64,000 nt of DNA from Candidatus Poseidoniales archaeon (GCA_009887095.1 QXYC01000004.1:25561-89560); one strand, 5' to 3'; shown: positions 30,603 through 40,271, counted from the first letter of the stretch. Made by a program: numbers and translations. Notes: a model not told the origin generated them from the sequence alone.

Positions 30603-31214
30603 TCAGTTGCCCTTGTTTGTCTTCTTCTTGACATCTTCAACGACTGCATCAGCATCTTCCTTGGCTTCCTTTGCAGCCTTCTTAATCTGCTCTTCTTCTT
30701 CCGCAGTGATCTTACCGTCTTTTGCAGCCGAAGAGATGGCTGCTTCGAGGTTCATCTTTGCAGCATCCTCGTCAGTGATTCCGAGGATTTCTTGGAAGGA
30801 GCGAAGTTCTTTCAGTTCTTCTTCGGTAATGATTCCGTCTTCCCATGCAGCCGCGTATGATTCCAACAGGAATTCACTGTAGGCAGTTGGATTGAGAAGC
30901 ACATCTCTGATGAGTCCGTGGTCAGGCCCTTCTTCAGACTCTGACATTTCGAGGATGGCGATCGATCGTCGGATTTCCTTGACGGCCATGTCCTTCAGAC
31001 CGTGGCCAGCCCAAACTCCACCGGCGGCAACAACTGCTGCAGCAAACCATCGCATGACATCTGGATTCACGAGTTCACCTGGCTGAATAAGGTGGAACAT
31101 GCCGAGGACAACCATGGCTGCACCGCACATGACTTCGACCCAGTCGTTGAGATCGGGTTCATCATCAAACACCGAAAGGCGTTCGTCAACCATCGTCTCC
31201 ACATCATCGCTCAT
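30603..31214 (-). CDS. Membrane protein with TerB/EF-hand-like acidic helical tail
   Basis: A 203-residue protein with two N-terminal membrane helices (VEVMCGAAMVVLGMFHLI and WFAAAVVAAGGVWAGHGL). The rest is cytoplasmic helices with two D-G-x-I-T-x-E-E units (EDGIITEEELKEL and KDGKITAEEEEQ). These keep the end of an EF-hand loop but lack the first Asp residues, so calcium binding is doubtful and a TerB-like helical fold is the better guess. The ATG at 31214 is chosen over one at 31307, which would overlap the divergent helicase gene. It ends 7 bp from the preceding convergent gene. Confidence 0.7.
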   Translation of the reverse strand: MSDDVETMVDERLSVFDDEPDLNDWVEVMCGAAMVVLGMFHLIQPGELVNPDVMRWFAAAVVAAGGVWAGHGLKDMAVKEIRRSIAILEMSESEEGPDHGLIRDVLLNPTAYSEFLLESYAAAWEDGIITEEELKELRSFQEILGITDEDAAKMNLEAAISSAAKDGKITAEEEEQIKKAAKEAKEDADAVVEDVKKKTNKGN

Positions 31215-31305
31215 GCACTGTGACACATAGAGGCAGGTCTTAGGGCTGTCGCATTGAACGAGATTGAGCGTTGTCCTTTTGGACTGTTGACGCAGAAGGG
31301 CATTC

Positions 31306-33924
31306 ATGGAGGGGGCGGAGCGAGCGGTTTCGAAGCTTGATTTGCCTCACAAGGTTACAGATTTCTTGACCTCTTCATGGGGCATTGTCAATCTCCATCC
31401 ACCTCAATTTGAAGCCATGCCAAGTGTTCTCGGTGGATCGAACACATTGCTGGCTATTCCAACTGCCAGTGGTAAGTCGTTGGTTGCTTACATAGGGATT
31501 ATGAAACGAATCCTTGTGGATGACCCTGGGTCCAAAGCGGTCTACATTGTCCCGTTGAAAGCGCTTGCCAGTGAGAAGTTCGATGACCTCTCCGAACTTT
31601 GTGCTGCGGTCGGCTTAAGCGTAGGTCTCGGAATCGGAGATGCTTCTGCTGAAGCGAAGAAAATAGAGGAATGTGATGTGCTTGTTTGCACCTCTGAAAA
31701 GTTAGACTCGCTGATGAGAAACCGTTCGGAATTGATGGCCAATGTCTCGATCGTTGTGGCGGATGAATTCCACCTCATGAACGACGCAACACGTGGTCCA
31801 ACCCTCGAAATCAACCTGACACGTCTTCGTCACCTGCGTCCGAAGGCCCAAATTATTGCTCTATCGGCAACGGTTGGCAATTGTCAAGATCTTGCAACGT
31901 GGCTCGATGCGACGCTTGTTCTGTCGGATTGGCGGCCTGTTGCCTTGGAGTACAGCACCTTCCATGACATGCACCTTGAACCACGCCTCGTTCAATCGTC
32001 TGCCATGAGTTCAGATGGCGATGCGCTTCAACCTCCGCGTGACCTTGATGGGCCGAAATCACACCCTACATGGGTCGTTGTCAACGATACCATCGATCAA
32101 GATGGCCAAGTGTTGGTGTTTGTAGGCACCAGGCGAAGCGCCCAATCCGAAGCACTCAAACTCTCCAAACGGGTTTTGAAGCGTTTGACAAAAGAAGACC
32201 CTGATCGTGTAAAGCGGCTTGCAGCGTTCGCAGACCGTCTGGAAGGCGGTCAACAGACTGCGATGGCAGAACGGCTTGCTACCGCCATTCGTGGCGGTTT
32301 TGCGTTTCATCATGCAGGACTGACGCATGGGCAAAGAAAGGCAATTGAGGGTGCGTTCAAAGATGGATTATTGGTTGGGCTTGCAGCCACGCCAACCCTC
32401 GCAGCAGGCGTCAACTTGCCGGCAAGGCGGGTGTTGGTAAGGGATCTAAAGCGGTGGGACGACGGAATGAGCCGTCCTCTCCCGGTCATGGAAGTTCGTC
32501 AAATGCTCGGCCGGGCGGGGCGTCCGAAATACGACGCTTTTGGCGAAGCATGGGTGCTGTGCAAAGGAACCGATGGATGGGCGATTGCTGATGATGTCAG
32601 TCGAAGGTATTTCTTTGGTCCCGTTGAATCAATTTCCTCGAAGTTATCCAGCGAGCCAGCGCTTCGAACCCACCTCCTCGCAGCGATTGCTGCAGGTGGT
32701 TTCAGGCATCGAGGTGAACTCGGTGAGTTTTTCCAAGCGACGTTTTTGGGCGCCTCAGTTTCGCCAACCTATCTCAAAGAGCAACTCGATCGTATGCTCG
32801 ATTGGCTTGTCGCAGAGCGGTTCATTCGGAGGGTCGGCGTCGACGATGACTATGTGGCTCGAAAAGCAGACTCGTCTGCCGCATCAAGTTCCGAAGAAGA
32901 TTGGGATGATGAGTTGCCAATTTGGGCAAGCATTGCGAAAAGCACAGGGGGTGTCGATTTCCAAGCGCCACAAAGCCTGACCACTCAACGTCCGCCTCGA
33001 AACGAATCAGCGTTTACGAAGGCCTCTCTCGGCTTTACACAAGCCACTGACCTCGCCCATGTTGGTGGTTGGAACCAACCAACAGGCGTCGATCATCACG
33101 GCATGGTGTACGAGGCGACAATGATGGGAGAGCGGATTACGCAAATGTACCTTGATCCACTTTCAGCCTCTCAATTACGCACCGGACTTCGCCGAGCCGT
33201 CCGCCGGCTTGTTCGACAAAACAGACCCGTAACCGAATTCAGTTTGTTACAACTGGCGACAACAACGCCTGATTTTAACTCTCTATGGGCCAAAAACAGT
33301 GACATGGAAGTCAATTCCTTGCTCTGGCTAAAGACGAACACAATCGAAGAAGAACTCCTAACCGACATCACACTTGAAGAGCGCCTTCTCGGCTATGTGA
33401 AATCTGCATGGATGCTAGAAAAATGGATTGAAGAAGAGACCCTCCGTGAGATTGAGACTGACTTAGATGTCAGCCCAGGGGACGTAAATCACCGAGTCGA
33501 CCTCATGGGTTGGTTGCTTGCAGCAGCTCGTCAAGTTTTGCTCACAGATGATGTCTTTTCCGAAGATCACCTTGCTGAAATCGATCAGTTATCCTCGATG
33601 ATTGACGTTCTGCGTCAACGGATTCGTCATGGTTGCAAACCCGACCTCCTCAATTTAGTCAACATCAAGCATGTTGGGCGTGCACGTGCTCGTGAAATGT
33701 CTAAAATCGAATTAAGAACGCCTCGAGATGTTCTCGCTATGTCACGAAAGCAGCGAAGTGATTTGCTGGCACTGCGTGGCTGGGGTCCGGTGTTGCTACA
33801 GAACATTCTGACAGAAGTGGAGAAGGTTGTCGAAAAGGAAAACAAGGCAACACATCGCACTTCAATTCCACGGATTCACGAAGATGATGTCCCACTCTCG
33901 GGTGAACGTGAATCGGATGATTGA
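31306..33924 (+). CDS. hel308: Hel308-like superfamily 2 (Ski2) DNA helicase
   Basis: An 872-residue ATP-dependent 3'-5' helicase acting at stalled replication forks. Q-motif-like HPPQFEAM is followed by Walker A AIPTASGKS (about 50-58), TSEKLDSL, Walker B as D153-E-F-H156, ALSATVGN (motif III), the second RecA domain with FHHAGL and ATPTLAAGVNLPAR (motif V) and QMLGRAGRPKYD (motif VI). A winged helix and ratchet domain follow; the C-terminus has a helix-hairpin-helix (NIKHVGRARAREMSKI and LLALRGWGPVLLQNIL). The length is about 150 longer than typical Hel308 because of an insertion near 520-590. It overlaps cgi121 by 8 bp. Confidence 0.93.
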   Translation: MEGAERAVSKLDLPHKVTDFLTSSWGIVNLHPPQFEAMPSVLGGSNTLLAIPTASGKSLVAYIGIMKRILVDDPGSKAVYIVPLKALASEKFDDLSELCAAVGLSVGLGIGDASAEAKKIEECDVLVCTSEKLDSLMRNRSELMANVSIVVADEFHLMNDATRGPTLEINLTRLRHLRPKAQIIALSATVGNCQDLATWLDATLVLSDWRPVALEYSTFHDMHLEPRLVQSSAMSSDGDALQPPRDLDGPKSHPTWVVVNDTIDQDGQVLVFVGTRRSAQSEALKLSKRVLKRLTKEDPDRVKRLAAFADRLEGGQQTAMAERLATAIRGGFAFHHAGLTHGQRKAIEGAFKDGLLVGLAATPTLAAGVNLPARRVLVRDLKRWDDGMSRPLPVMEVRQMLGRAGRPKYDAFGEAWVLCKGTDGWAIADDVSRRYFFGPVESISSKLSSEPALRTHLLAAIAAGGFRHRGELGEFFQATFLGASVSPTYLKEQLDRMLDWLVAERFIRRVGVDDDYVARKADSSAASSSEEDWDDELPIWASIAKSTGGVDFQAPQSLTTQRPPRNESAFTKASLGFTQATDLAHVGGWNQPTGVDHHGMVYEATMMGERITQMYLDPLSASQLRTGLRRAVRRLVRQNRPVTEFSLLQLATTTPDFNSLWAKNSDMEVNSLLWLKTNTIEEELLTDITLEERLLGYVKSAWMLEKWIEEETLREIETDLDVSPGDVNHRVDLMGWLLAAARQVLLTDDVFSEDHLAEIDQLSSMIDVLRQRIRHGCKPDLLNLVNIKHVGRARAREMSKIELRTPRDVLAMSRKQRSDLLALRGWGPVLLQNILTEVEKVVEKENKATHRTSIPRIHEDDVPLSGERESDD

Positions 33925-34498
33925 AAATTGCCCCCTCCTTCGCATGGTCATGGATGGAGGGGATTTTCCTTGCTTCAGTTGGCGAGCCTCTTCGCCAGTC
34001 AAAGGCGGTGCCCTCACGAAAACCTTCCTTGAGCATCGTCCAAATGACCATTGGGTGTTGGTGGGCGACGGCATCGCACAATGTCACATGCAACTCTGGA
34101 CTGCTTGGAACAGTGCCGCACGCCGTCAACGAAGGGGGACTTCTCTCGCTCGTTCATTTGACGCGGAGTTTCTCCGCTACCTTGCCGGTACGCACCATGT
34201 TTCGGAAGCGTTCAAGCGTGCAGGTGTCAGAGATGGCGATCAAGCAGGTTTCTTTCTCGTGCTCCCCTCTGCCGATGTCGAAATAGAATCCCAATCTTCA
34301 TCCCAATCTCATTTGGACCAAGAGTGGGCTCAACAGTCTGAGGTTTTAGCAAAGTCCATGGGGGTTAACATTGAGGCTGTTCGCCTTGAATGCAACACAG
34401 AAGGCGCCCACCGATTGGGTGTTCAATTCGATGAAAAGGTTGGCTTATCGTGCGATCTCTTGATTGGACATGTGCTCTCTTCAGAGTTCCATTCTTGA
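33917..34498 (+). CDS. cgi121: KEOPS complex subunit Cgi121
   Basis: A 193-residue tRNA-binding subunit of KEOPS, which makes t6A on ANN-decoding tRNAs with Kae1, Bud32 and Pcc1. The diagnostic stretch is RSFDAEFLRYLAGTHHVSEA followed by RAGVRDGD and the hydrophobic strand GFFLVLP, characteristic of Cgi121. The tail (LDQEWAQQSEVLAKSMGVN) is a longer helix than in most archaeal homologues. The start is set at the ATG 33917 overlapping the helicase stop; ATGs at 33884 and 33887 are alternatives. The other KEOPS genes are not in the window. Confidence 0.8.
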   Translation: MIENCPLLRMVMDGGDFPCFSWRASSPVKGGALTKTFLEHRPNDHWVLVGDGIAQCHMQLWTAWNSAARRQRRGTSLARSFDAEFLRYLAGTHHVSEAFKRAGVRDGDQAGFFLVLPSADVEIESQSSSQSHLDQEWAQQSEVLAKSMGVNIEAVRLECNTEGAHRLGVQFDEKVGLSCDLLIGHVLSSEFHS

Positions 34499-34546
34499 AC
34501 ACGCAACGGAGCAGGGTTCAAGCACTACTGGCTTCTCCGCAATCCC

Positions 34547-35989
34547 ATGGTGATGAGTGCTAGCCCAAACGATGACCGTACTTCAGGGACCGGTCGATAC
34601 CTTCAACAATCAAAAATTCAGGCCGCACTTGACCATGCCCAAGATCTCGGCGCTTCCTATGCAGAAGTCCGTTTGATGGCGATTACTGACTCCTCAGTGG
34701 CCATTCGGGATGGGAAACTCGAGCGAGCGATTCCAGGTCAGGACATCGGCGTCACCATGCGAATTTTGGCTGATGGCGCGTGGGGTGTGCATTCGACAAC
34801 GGATGTTCTCTCGCTCCCTGGCCAAGTAGAGTCAACTGTGAAACTCGCCAAGGCTGTGGCTGCTCGCAGGGCTTCCAAAGACCGACCTGTCGCCCTTGCA
34901 GAGGTTCCAATCTTGGAAAATGAAGTCCATTGGAAGCCCAAAAAGGATGTGCGAAACACCGATTTGGATACCAAACTCCACCACCTTATGACCCTCCATA
35001 ACAGCGCTGCAGAGGACGAACGAATTGTCTCTGTTACATGTGGCTGGCATGATGAACACCTCCACACTGAGTTGATGACTTCAGAGGGTATGAATCGTAC
35101 GTGGTCGTTCCAGCGTTCTCTCATCAACGCAACCGTTACCGGTCGTGATGGAGGGGATGTCGTATCCTATAGAACACGTCATGGCGGAGAAGGCGGCCTT
35201 GAAGTCATCGAGGCATGCGATCTTGGTGAACTTGGCCGAACTGCTCAAATCGCTACACTTCGACTTTTGAAAGCCGAACGTGCCCCATCGGGAAAACTCC
35301 CGCTTGTGGCCGACCGTGATCTCACGGGCGTGTACATTCACGAGGCACTTGGCCACCCGTGTGAAGCAGACTTAGTCGCAGCTGGCGACTCTTGCCTCGA
35401 TGGAAAATTAGGTGAAACGATTGGCAACAGCATCGTCACCGTGGTCGACGACCCAACCATTCGTGGTGGGTATGGAGCCCATCCAATCGATGATGAAGGT
35501 CTTGACACCCGTGAGAAATGCCTCATCAAGAACGGTGTGCTTACCGAATACCTCAACCATCGAGAGACCGCCCACCATTTCGGCATTGCACCGAACGCAG
35601 GTGCTCGTGCCCAAGACGGCCTTCACCATCCGCTTGTGCGCATGTCGAACACCCTGATTCAAGGTGGAACTCACAACGATTTGGATGAACTGATCGAAGA
35701 CATCAGTTACGGCGTTTATGCTTGCGGTTCAAGAGGTGGGCAAGTGGACACGGGTCGAGGCTCATTCCAATTTGCTGCACAGGAAGCGTGGCTCATCGAA
35801 AACGGTGAACTCACCCAGCCACTGAAAGATGTCAGCGTGAGCGGATTGACCCTCCAAATTCTCAAGGATGTGGATGGACTTACTCAAGATGCTCGCCTTG
35901 CAGCACCTGGTTTCTGTGGGAAGGGACAAACAGTCCCGGTCGGGGACGGCGGTCCGATTATGAGGATCTCAAACGCATTGGTGGGATGA
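34547..35989 (+). CDS. tldD: TldD-family zinc metalloprotease
   Basis: A 480-residue partner of TldE in the TldD/E heterodimer, which unfolds and cuts peptides and, in bacteria, trims RiPPs such as microcin B17. The zinc motif HEALGH is at H265, E266 and H270, and a Cys ligand is probably C457 in GFCGKGQTVPVGDGGP. The N-terminal part reads YAEVRLMAITDSSVAIRDGKLERA, as in the family. The ATG at 34547 or the one two codons on (34553) may be used. It overlaps tldE by 4 bp, so the two are made together. Confidence 0.93.
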   Translation: MVMSASPNDDRTSGTGRYLQQSKIQAALDHAQDLGASYAEVRLMAITDSSVAIRDGKLERAIPGQDIGVTMRILADGAWGVHSTTDVLSLPGQVESTVKLAKAVAARRASKDRPVALAEVPILENEVHWKPKKDVRNTDLDTKLHHLMTLHNSAAEDERIVSVTCGWHDEHLHTELMTSEGMNRTWSFQRSLINATVTGRDGGDVVSYRTRHGGEGGLEVIEACDLGELGRTAQIATLRLLKAERAPSGKLPLVADRDLTGVYIHEALGHPCEADLVAAGDSCLDGKLGETIGNSIVTVVDDPTIRGGYGAHPIDDEGLDTREKCLIKNGVLTEYLNHRETAHHFGIAPNAGARAQDGLHHPLVRMSNTLIQGGTHNDLDELIEDISYGVYACGSRGGQVDTGRGSFQFAAQEAWLIENGELTQPLKDVSVSGLTLQILKDVDGLTQDARLAAPGFCGKGQTVPVGDGGPIMRISNALVG

Positions 35990-37395
35990 AGATGTTACCA
36001 AGCGACGCTGTTGAGAGAATCGGGGAGGGGTGCAAGCGCATCGGGGACCTTTGCAAGCAAGAAGGAATCTCGCAATGGGAAGTTGTGGCGTTCCAATCTT
36101 ATGGTCACCAACTTGACATCGAAGCAGGAAAGATTTCACTCGCTGCTGGTGGTGGTGAGGGCGGATATGGAATTCGTGTGGTGGAAGAAGGCCGATTTGG
36201 CTACGCTTACCTGGTTGACGCCAGTTCTGCAACTCCTGCAATCAAACAAGCACTCGACGTGGCACGTGCTTCCCCTGCCATCGAAGGATTTGTTCTCCCG
36301 AGTGCTCAAGAGGCAGCACCAGTCGATGGTTTGTGCGATCGTCGCATTCTTGACATTGGTCCAGAAGACCTGCTGGAACAAGCAGACGCAGTGTTGAGTG
36401 AAGTGGCCTCGCTTGACAAGCGGGCCGTTGTGACAGGCGGTGGCCTCGGCGTTGGTGCCACGGCATCGGCCATTCTTTCCAGCGAAGGCATTGAATCCTC
36501 TGGCATCACCACCTCTCATGGCCTTGGCGTCCAAGTTTCCATCGATGCTGATGATGAACTCACCAGTTCCTACGAAGGGAATTCCGGTCGGCAGTTGTTG
36601 GCAGAAGTGCCTCCTTGCATCGCCAACGCAGTTCATTGGGCTCAAGTCACTCGGGGGCCGATCGAGGTCGATAGTCAGCCACAAGACACGCCTGTGCTCA
36701 TGACGAGTGAAGGTTTCTCACCCTTGTTTTCAATGGTCGTTCCAACCGCATTACGAGGTGACCGATTGGTTCGTAATGAATCGTTCTGGTCTGGCAAAGA
36801 AGGCACTCAAGTGCTTGCCTCAGACCTTTCGTTGGTCGATGATGGTCGAATGGATGGCGGTAAATCTGCAAGTTCCCGCGACGGAGAGGGCGTACCCAGC
36901 CGTCGTCAAACACTCGTCGAAAACGGTCGGCTTGTCGGCTCAATGTGGGGCACAAGAGATGCAGCACAACAGGTTGCTGAAGGGCGAATCGAGCATGCTG
37001 AAACAACTGGAAACGCCGTCCGTGGCGGTCACCAATCGCCGCCCGGTATTGGTTGCAGTGACTTTACCATGACTTCCAAAAATGGAGGTCATTCCCAAGA
37101 TGCGCTTCTGCAAGAAATGGACGACGGATACATCGTTCACAGCGTGATGGGTGCGCACACAGCAAATCCGACAAGCGGTGATTTCTCAGTAACGACGAGC
37201 ACCATTCTACGGGTTGAAGGTGGTCAAATTCTTGGCCCAGTGAAGCAAGCTGGACTTTCTGGTAACCTTGCAAAAGCCCTTTCCGAGGGCGTTCGGCTCG
37301 GTGATGATGTACGCGTCCAAGGCTCGTATTCTTCAGGAAGCATGCACCTTCCAGACGTCTTGATGTTGCAAGGGTTACGCGTGAACCCGGCTTGA
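35986..37395 (+). CDS. tldE: TldE/PmbA-family metalloprotease subunit
   Basis: A 469-residue second half of the TldD/E protease. The family pattern is visible as VVAFQSYGHQLDIEAGKISLAAGGGEGGYGIRVV in the N-terminal domain (described by position 80-190 of the gene), DGRMDGGKSASSRDGEGVPS and a C-terminal glycine-rich HSVMGAHTANPTSGDFSV. As expected for TldE, no HExxxH zinc motif is present; the catalytic site is in TldD. The start ATG 35986 overlaps the tldD stop. A perfect 9-bp inverted repeat follows 16 bp after the stop codon. Confidence 0.92.
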   Translation: MKMLPSDAVERIGEGCKRIGDLCKQEGISQWEVVAFQSYGHQLDIEAGKISLAAGGGEGGYGIRVVEEGRFGYAYLVDASSATPAIKQALDVARASPAIEGFVLPSAQEAAPVDGLCDRRILDIGPEDLLEQADAVLSEVASLDKRAVVTGGGLGVGATASAILSSEGIESSGITTSHGLGVQVSIDADDELTSSYEGNSGRQLLAEVPPCIANAVHWAQVTRGPIEVDSQPQDTPVLMTSEGFSPLFSMVVPTALRGDRLVRNESFWSGKEGTQVLASDLSLVDDGRMDGGKSASSRDGEGVPSRRQTLVENGRLVGSMWGTRDAAQQVAEGRIEHAETTGNAVRGGHQSPPGIGCSDFTMTSKNGGHSQDALLQEMDDGYIVHSVMGAHTANPTSGDFSVTTSTILRVEGGQILGPVKQAGLSGNLAKALSEGVRLGDDVRVQGSYSSGSMHLPDVLMLQGLRVNPA

Positions 37396-37586
37396 ATTCC
37401 ATAGCGGCTTTGTCAAGTGAAGGCCACTTGACAGAAATTCACACGGTATTGTTTAAGTCCCGTCGTCATCTTTGTTCATTACCATGGAGGTCAAGGGAGT
37501 GTATAGACTCAACCAATCCGCACGAAAGCCCGCAGCCTGTTCTCCGTACAGGCATCAAACGAACACGTCTGACGGAGGACTTGCTC
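37396..37586 (+). promoter_or_regulatory. Leader and promoter region of rpa
   Basis: 191 bp hold a 9-bp perfect inverted repeat (37411-37433), a TATA-like TTTAAG (37452-37457) and a leader hairpin GCCTGT...ACAGGC (37535-37553). The hairpin is 34 bp before the rpa start. No convincing small gene, although a 36-codon frame from 37484 overlaps the rpa start. Confidence 0.5.
37411..37433 (+). terminator. Perfect 9-bp hairpin behind tldE
   Basis: TGTCAAGTG and CACTTGACA flank a 5-base loop. It may end the tldDE transcript or act as an operator for rpa; there is no T-run after it. Confidence 0.45.
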
Positions 37587-39281
37587 ATGTCTGAAAAGTA
37601 TGAGACTCACGTCAACGCAATTTTAGCAGAATGCCCGGATGCAGATCCGAAAGATGTTGCAGAAGCGTTTGCTAAATACGAAACTGAATTTTACATCCCG
37701 CCACAAGATGCGATGCGGTCAATCCTGCGTCGCTTCAAGGGTGAGCAGTCAGTTCCAACAAACCGCAGCCCTTCTCAAGGCGGCTCATCCGCTCCGAGAA
37801 ACACAAAGAAAGTCAGTCGCCTAAGTGAATTGAACGGAAACGACAAAGAAGTCGAAATTGAAGTCGAAATCATTTCCCATAACATGCGAGAGCAAACCAT
37901 TCGTGGTGAACAGAAGCAAATTGCCTTTGGTCTTCTTGAAGACAACCCTTGGGAGGAAAAAGGTGACAAAACCCGTTGGGAATACAAAGACTGGGGTCCA
38001 AGTGCGAACTTGGCACCAGGTTCAATTGTCCGAATTGAAGGCGCATCGGTGAACGAATACCAAGGTCGTATGTCCCTCAACATTAACCAATCCACTCGGA
38101 TTGCAGTTGTGCGTGAGGGTACCCGCCCCGTTGTCGCACCCGGAGAGCCTCAAGACATCAACAGCCTTCCCGGTGATGGTTATGTCTGCGTGGTGGGCCG
38201 TGTGCTCGCTTCTCGACCGGACCAAATCCACAAGAAGGATGGTTCAGGGTCACTCGACATTGTTCGAGGTCGCATTGCGGATGAAAGTGGAACGATTGGC
38301 TTCCTATCGTGGGAACCATTCGAACATGCTGTGGGCAGCCTTCTCAAGATCGATGGTGCTCAGGTTCGAACCTTCAGGGATACACCGGAACTCAATTTCG
38401 GCCGCACCACCAAGGTTGAAATCTTCCACGACAAGAACTTCGCCGATGCAGAATCTCTGTCTCAACAAACCGTTCTCACCATCTCTGAATTAAGGGATGG
38501 AGCAAGAGATGTCGACGCTGTTGTACAAATCACCGAATGGGCCAAGCGTTCGTTCACGCGTGATGGTGAAGAGCGCTTCCTGTGGTCGGGGCAAATTGCC
38601 GACCCAACAGGCCGATGCCGAATGAGCGCATGGAGCGAATTGCCGATCACAGAAGGTCAACTACCAATGACCGTTCGCCTCAAGGGCGTGCGTGTTCGTG
38701 CTTGGCAGGGGATCCCAGACATCACTGTTGACAACGTGGACCAAGTCGAACTTCTTGATGCAACACCATGGGATGAATCGCTTGACTTGACCAACCACAC
38801 GGCCGAAGTCGATCTCCATGACTTGGCAACAGGCGCAAGTAGAGTTGGCGTTTCCACGTCTGCAATCATTGTCAGCGTGCGAGAGGACTCAGGATTCATT
38901 CAACGCTGTACAGAATGCCGCAGGGTCCTTCGCGATGGTGCGTGTGCCGAACACGGGCCGAACGACGGCAACAGCGATGTTCGCTTGCGATTGGTCATGG
39001 ATGATGGACGCTCGAGTGTCTCTCTCTTGACCAATAAAGCCGCTACATTGGCATTGCTTGGAATGGATGAAGCTCAGATGAAAGCGGCTGTCGATGAAGA
39101 TGGTCAAATGGCATTTGTCCAAACCCTTCGTGGCACCCTTCTTGGACGCACCGTCAAAGCAACAGGACGGACCATTGTCGATGAGCAAGGTGCTATGATG
39201 CTGGCAGATGGTGCTGCTGTGGTCGAAGAGGATGCGGGAATGCTTGCGACTGAATTGCGTGCTCACTGGGGGGTGTCATGA
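37587..39281 (+). CDS. rpa: Replication protein A (single-stranded DNA-binding), OB-fold and zinc finger
   Basis: A 564-residue archaeal RPA1-type protein that coats single-stranded DNA in replication and repair. After an N-terminal helical bundle (KDVAEAFAKYETEFYIPP) come several OB folds at about 85-190, 195-285 and 290-405, with the typical GDYVCVVGRVL and FLWSGQIADPTGRCRMSAW strands. The zinc finger is C441-x2-C444-x8-C453-x2-H456. Start ATG 37587 follows GGAGGA; the frame upstream to 37392 lacks a ribosome site. It overlaps the COG3390-type gene by 4 bp. Confidence 0.92.
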   Translation: MSEKYETHVNAILAECPDADPKDVAEAFAKYETEFYIPPQDAMRSILRRFKGEQSVPTNRSPSQGGSSAPRNTKKVSRLSELNGNDKEVEIEVEIISHNMREQTIRGEQKQIAFGLLEDNPWEEKGDKTRWEYKDWGPSANLAPGSIVRIEGASVNEYQGRMSLNINQSTRIAVVREGTRPVVAPGEPQDINSLPGDGYVCVVGRVLASRPDQIHKKDGSGSLDIVRGRIADESGTIGFLSWEPFEHAVGSLLKIDGAQVRTFRDTPELNFGRTTKVEIFHDKNFADAESLSQQTVLTISELRDGARDVDAVVQITEWAKRSFTRDGEERFLWSGQIADPTGRCRMSAWSELPITEGQLPMTVRLKGVRVRAWQGIPDITVDNVDQVELLDATPWDESLDLTNHTAEVDLHDLATGASRVGVSTSAIIVSVREDSGFIQRCTECRRVLRDGACAEHGPNDGNSDVRLRLVMDDGRSSVSLLTNKAATLALLGMDEAQMKAAVDEDGQMAFVQTLRGTLLGRTVKATGRTIVDEQGAMMLADGAAVVEEDAGMLATELRAHWGVS

Positions 39282-40210
39282 TGCAGTCAAGTGGACGAGT
39301 TCGCCGACAACCTGCATGGCACATGCTTGCTTCAGAGTTCAGTGAAGCGACGTTGAATGAGAAAGGATCTGGTGAATATGATCCATCCTTTGTCATCACA
39401 AAACTCGGAGCGAAAGTCAACCGTGTGATTGTTGCAGGTCTCCTTGAACGACTTGAAGTGCGAGAGACCTCCAATGGTTCAACGCTCTATCAAGGTCAAA
39501 TGAGGGACCCATCGGGCTTGCATTATTTCTCCGTTGGCGATTACGCCTCTGAATCAATGCGTGAACTGACGCTCTCTCTTGTTGAAAAAACAGAGATTGG
39601 CGAGCCAGTGCTTCTTCTGATGACAGCGAAATCACGCTGGTATCAAACTGACGAGGGCGCAGTGTACACTTCACTTCGTCCAGAAGAAGCGTGTGAAATC
39701 GATGCCAAAACATACGCTCTTTGGTTAACGAGGGCCTGCGAAGGGACGCTTCAGCGCATGAAAACGCGCAATGATTCTCTTTCTGCAGAGCCGACCGCTG
39801 AAGGCTTGAAGGCTGCAGGCGTCCCAGAACACATGGTCGACGGGCTCCTACTTTCAAGGAACCACTATGGTGAGTTCGACACTGAGACTTACACCCTCAA
39901 TGTCATGCAAGCGCTCGACATAGCAGAGGGGCGAATGGAAGCAGCCAGCCAACCGGCTCCACCACCACAGTCGACATTGGATGATGCTCCTGCAGGTGCG
40001 GGCGCTTCGGATGACGATGCTGTGAAAGAGACACTTGTTGCAATTATAGGTCAACTTGACCAGGGTGACGGCGTAGACTTTGAGACAGTTTTGACCAACG
40101 CAGACGCAAGAGGTATCGATCGTCAACTGGCAGAGGCCAAGTTGGATGAACTGTCAAATGAAGGCACGCTTCACGAACCTCGCTTTGGATGGTTTAGAAT
40201 CGTATCGTGA
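39278..40210 (+). CDS. rpap: RPA-associated protein (COG3390 type) with C-terminal winged helix
   Basis: A 310-residue protein of the kind coded next to RPA in euryarchaea. The N-terminal REP-like stretch RRQPAWHMLASEFSEATL and the OB-fold core FVITKLGAKVNRVIVAGLLERL, followed by YQGQMRDPSGLHYFSVGDY, match that family. A linker rich in Ala, Pro and Asp (about 225-250) leads to a C-terminal domain of 60 residues that reads like a winged helix (VDFETVLTNADARGIDRQLAEAKLDELSNEGTL, as helix-turn-helix and wing), which is common in MGII versions as far as I can infer. It overlaps rpa and should form a complex with it. Confidence 0.85.
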   Translation: MMQSSGRVRRQPAWHMLASEFSEATLNEKGSGEYDPSFVITKLGAKVNRVIVAGLLERLEVRETSNGSTLYQGQMRDPSGLHYFSVGDYASESMRELTLSLVEKTEIGEPVLLLMTAKSRWYQTDEGAVYTSLRPEEACEIDAKTYALWLTRACEGTLQRMKTRNDSLSAEPTAEGLKAAGVPEHMVDGLLLSRNHYGEFDTETYTLNVMQALDIAEGRMEAASQPAPPPQSTLDDAPAGAGASDDDAVKETLVAIIGQLDQGDGVDFETVLTNADARGIDRQLAEAKLDELSNEGTLHEPRFGWFRIVS

Positions 40211-40271
40211 TTTGTTTCTCCCCCAACATTGAAGACCTTCTCAGTGCGTGCAAAGCATAGGGGTCAACTGC

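Noticed and set aside
37484-37594. 36-codon ORF overlapping the rpa start
   Set aside because: No clear ribosome site, composition like leader sequence; probably chance.
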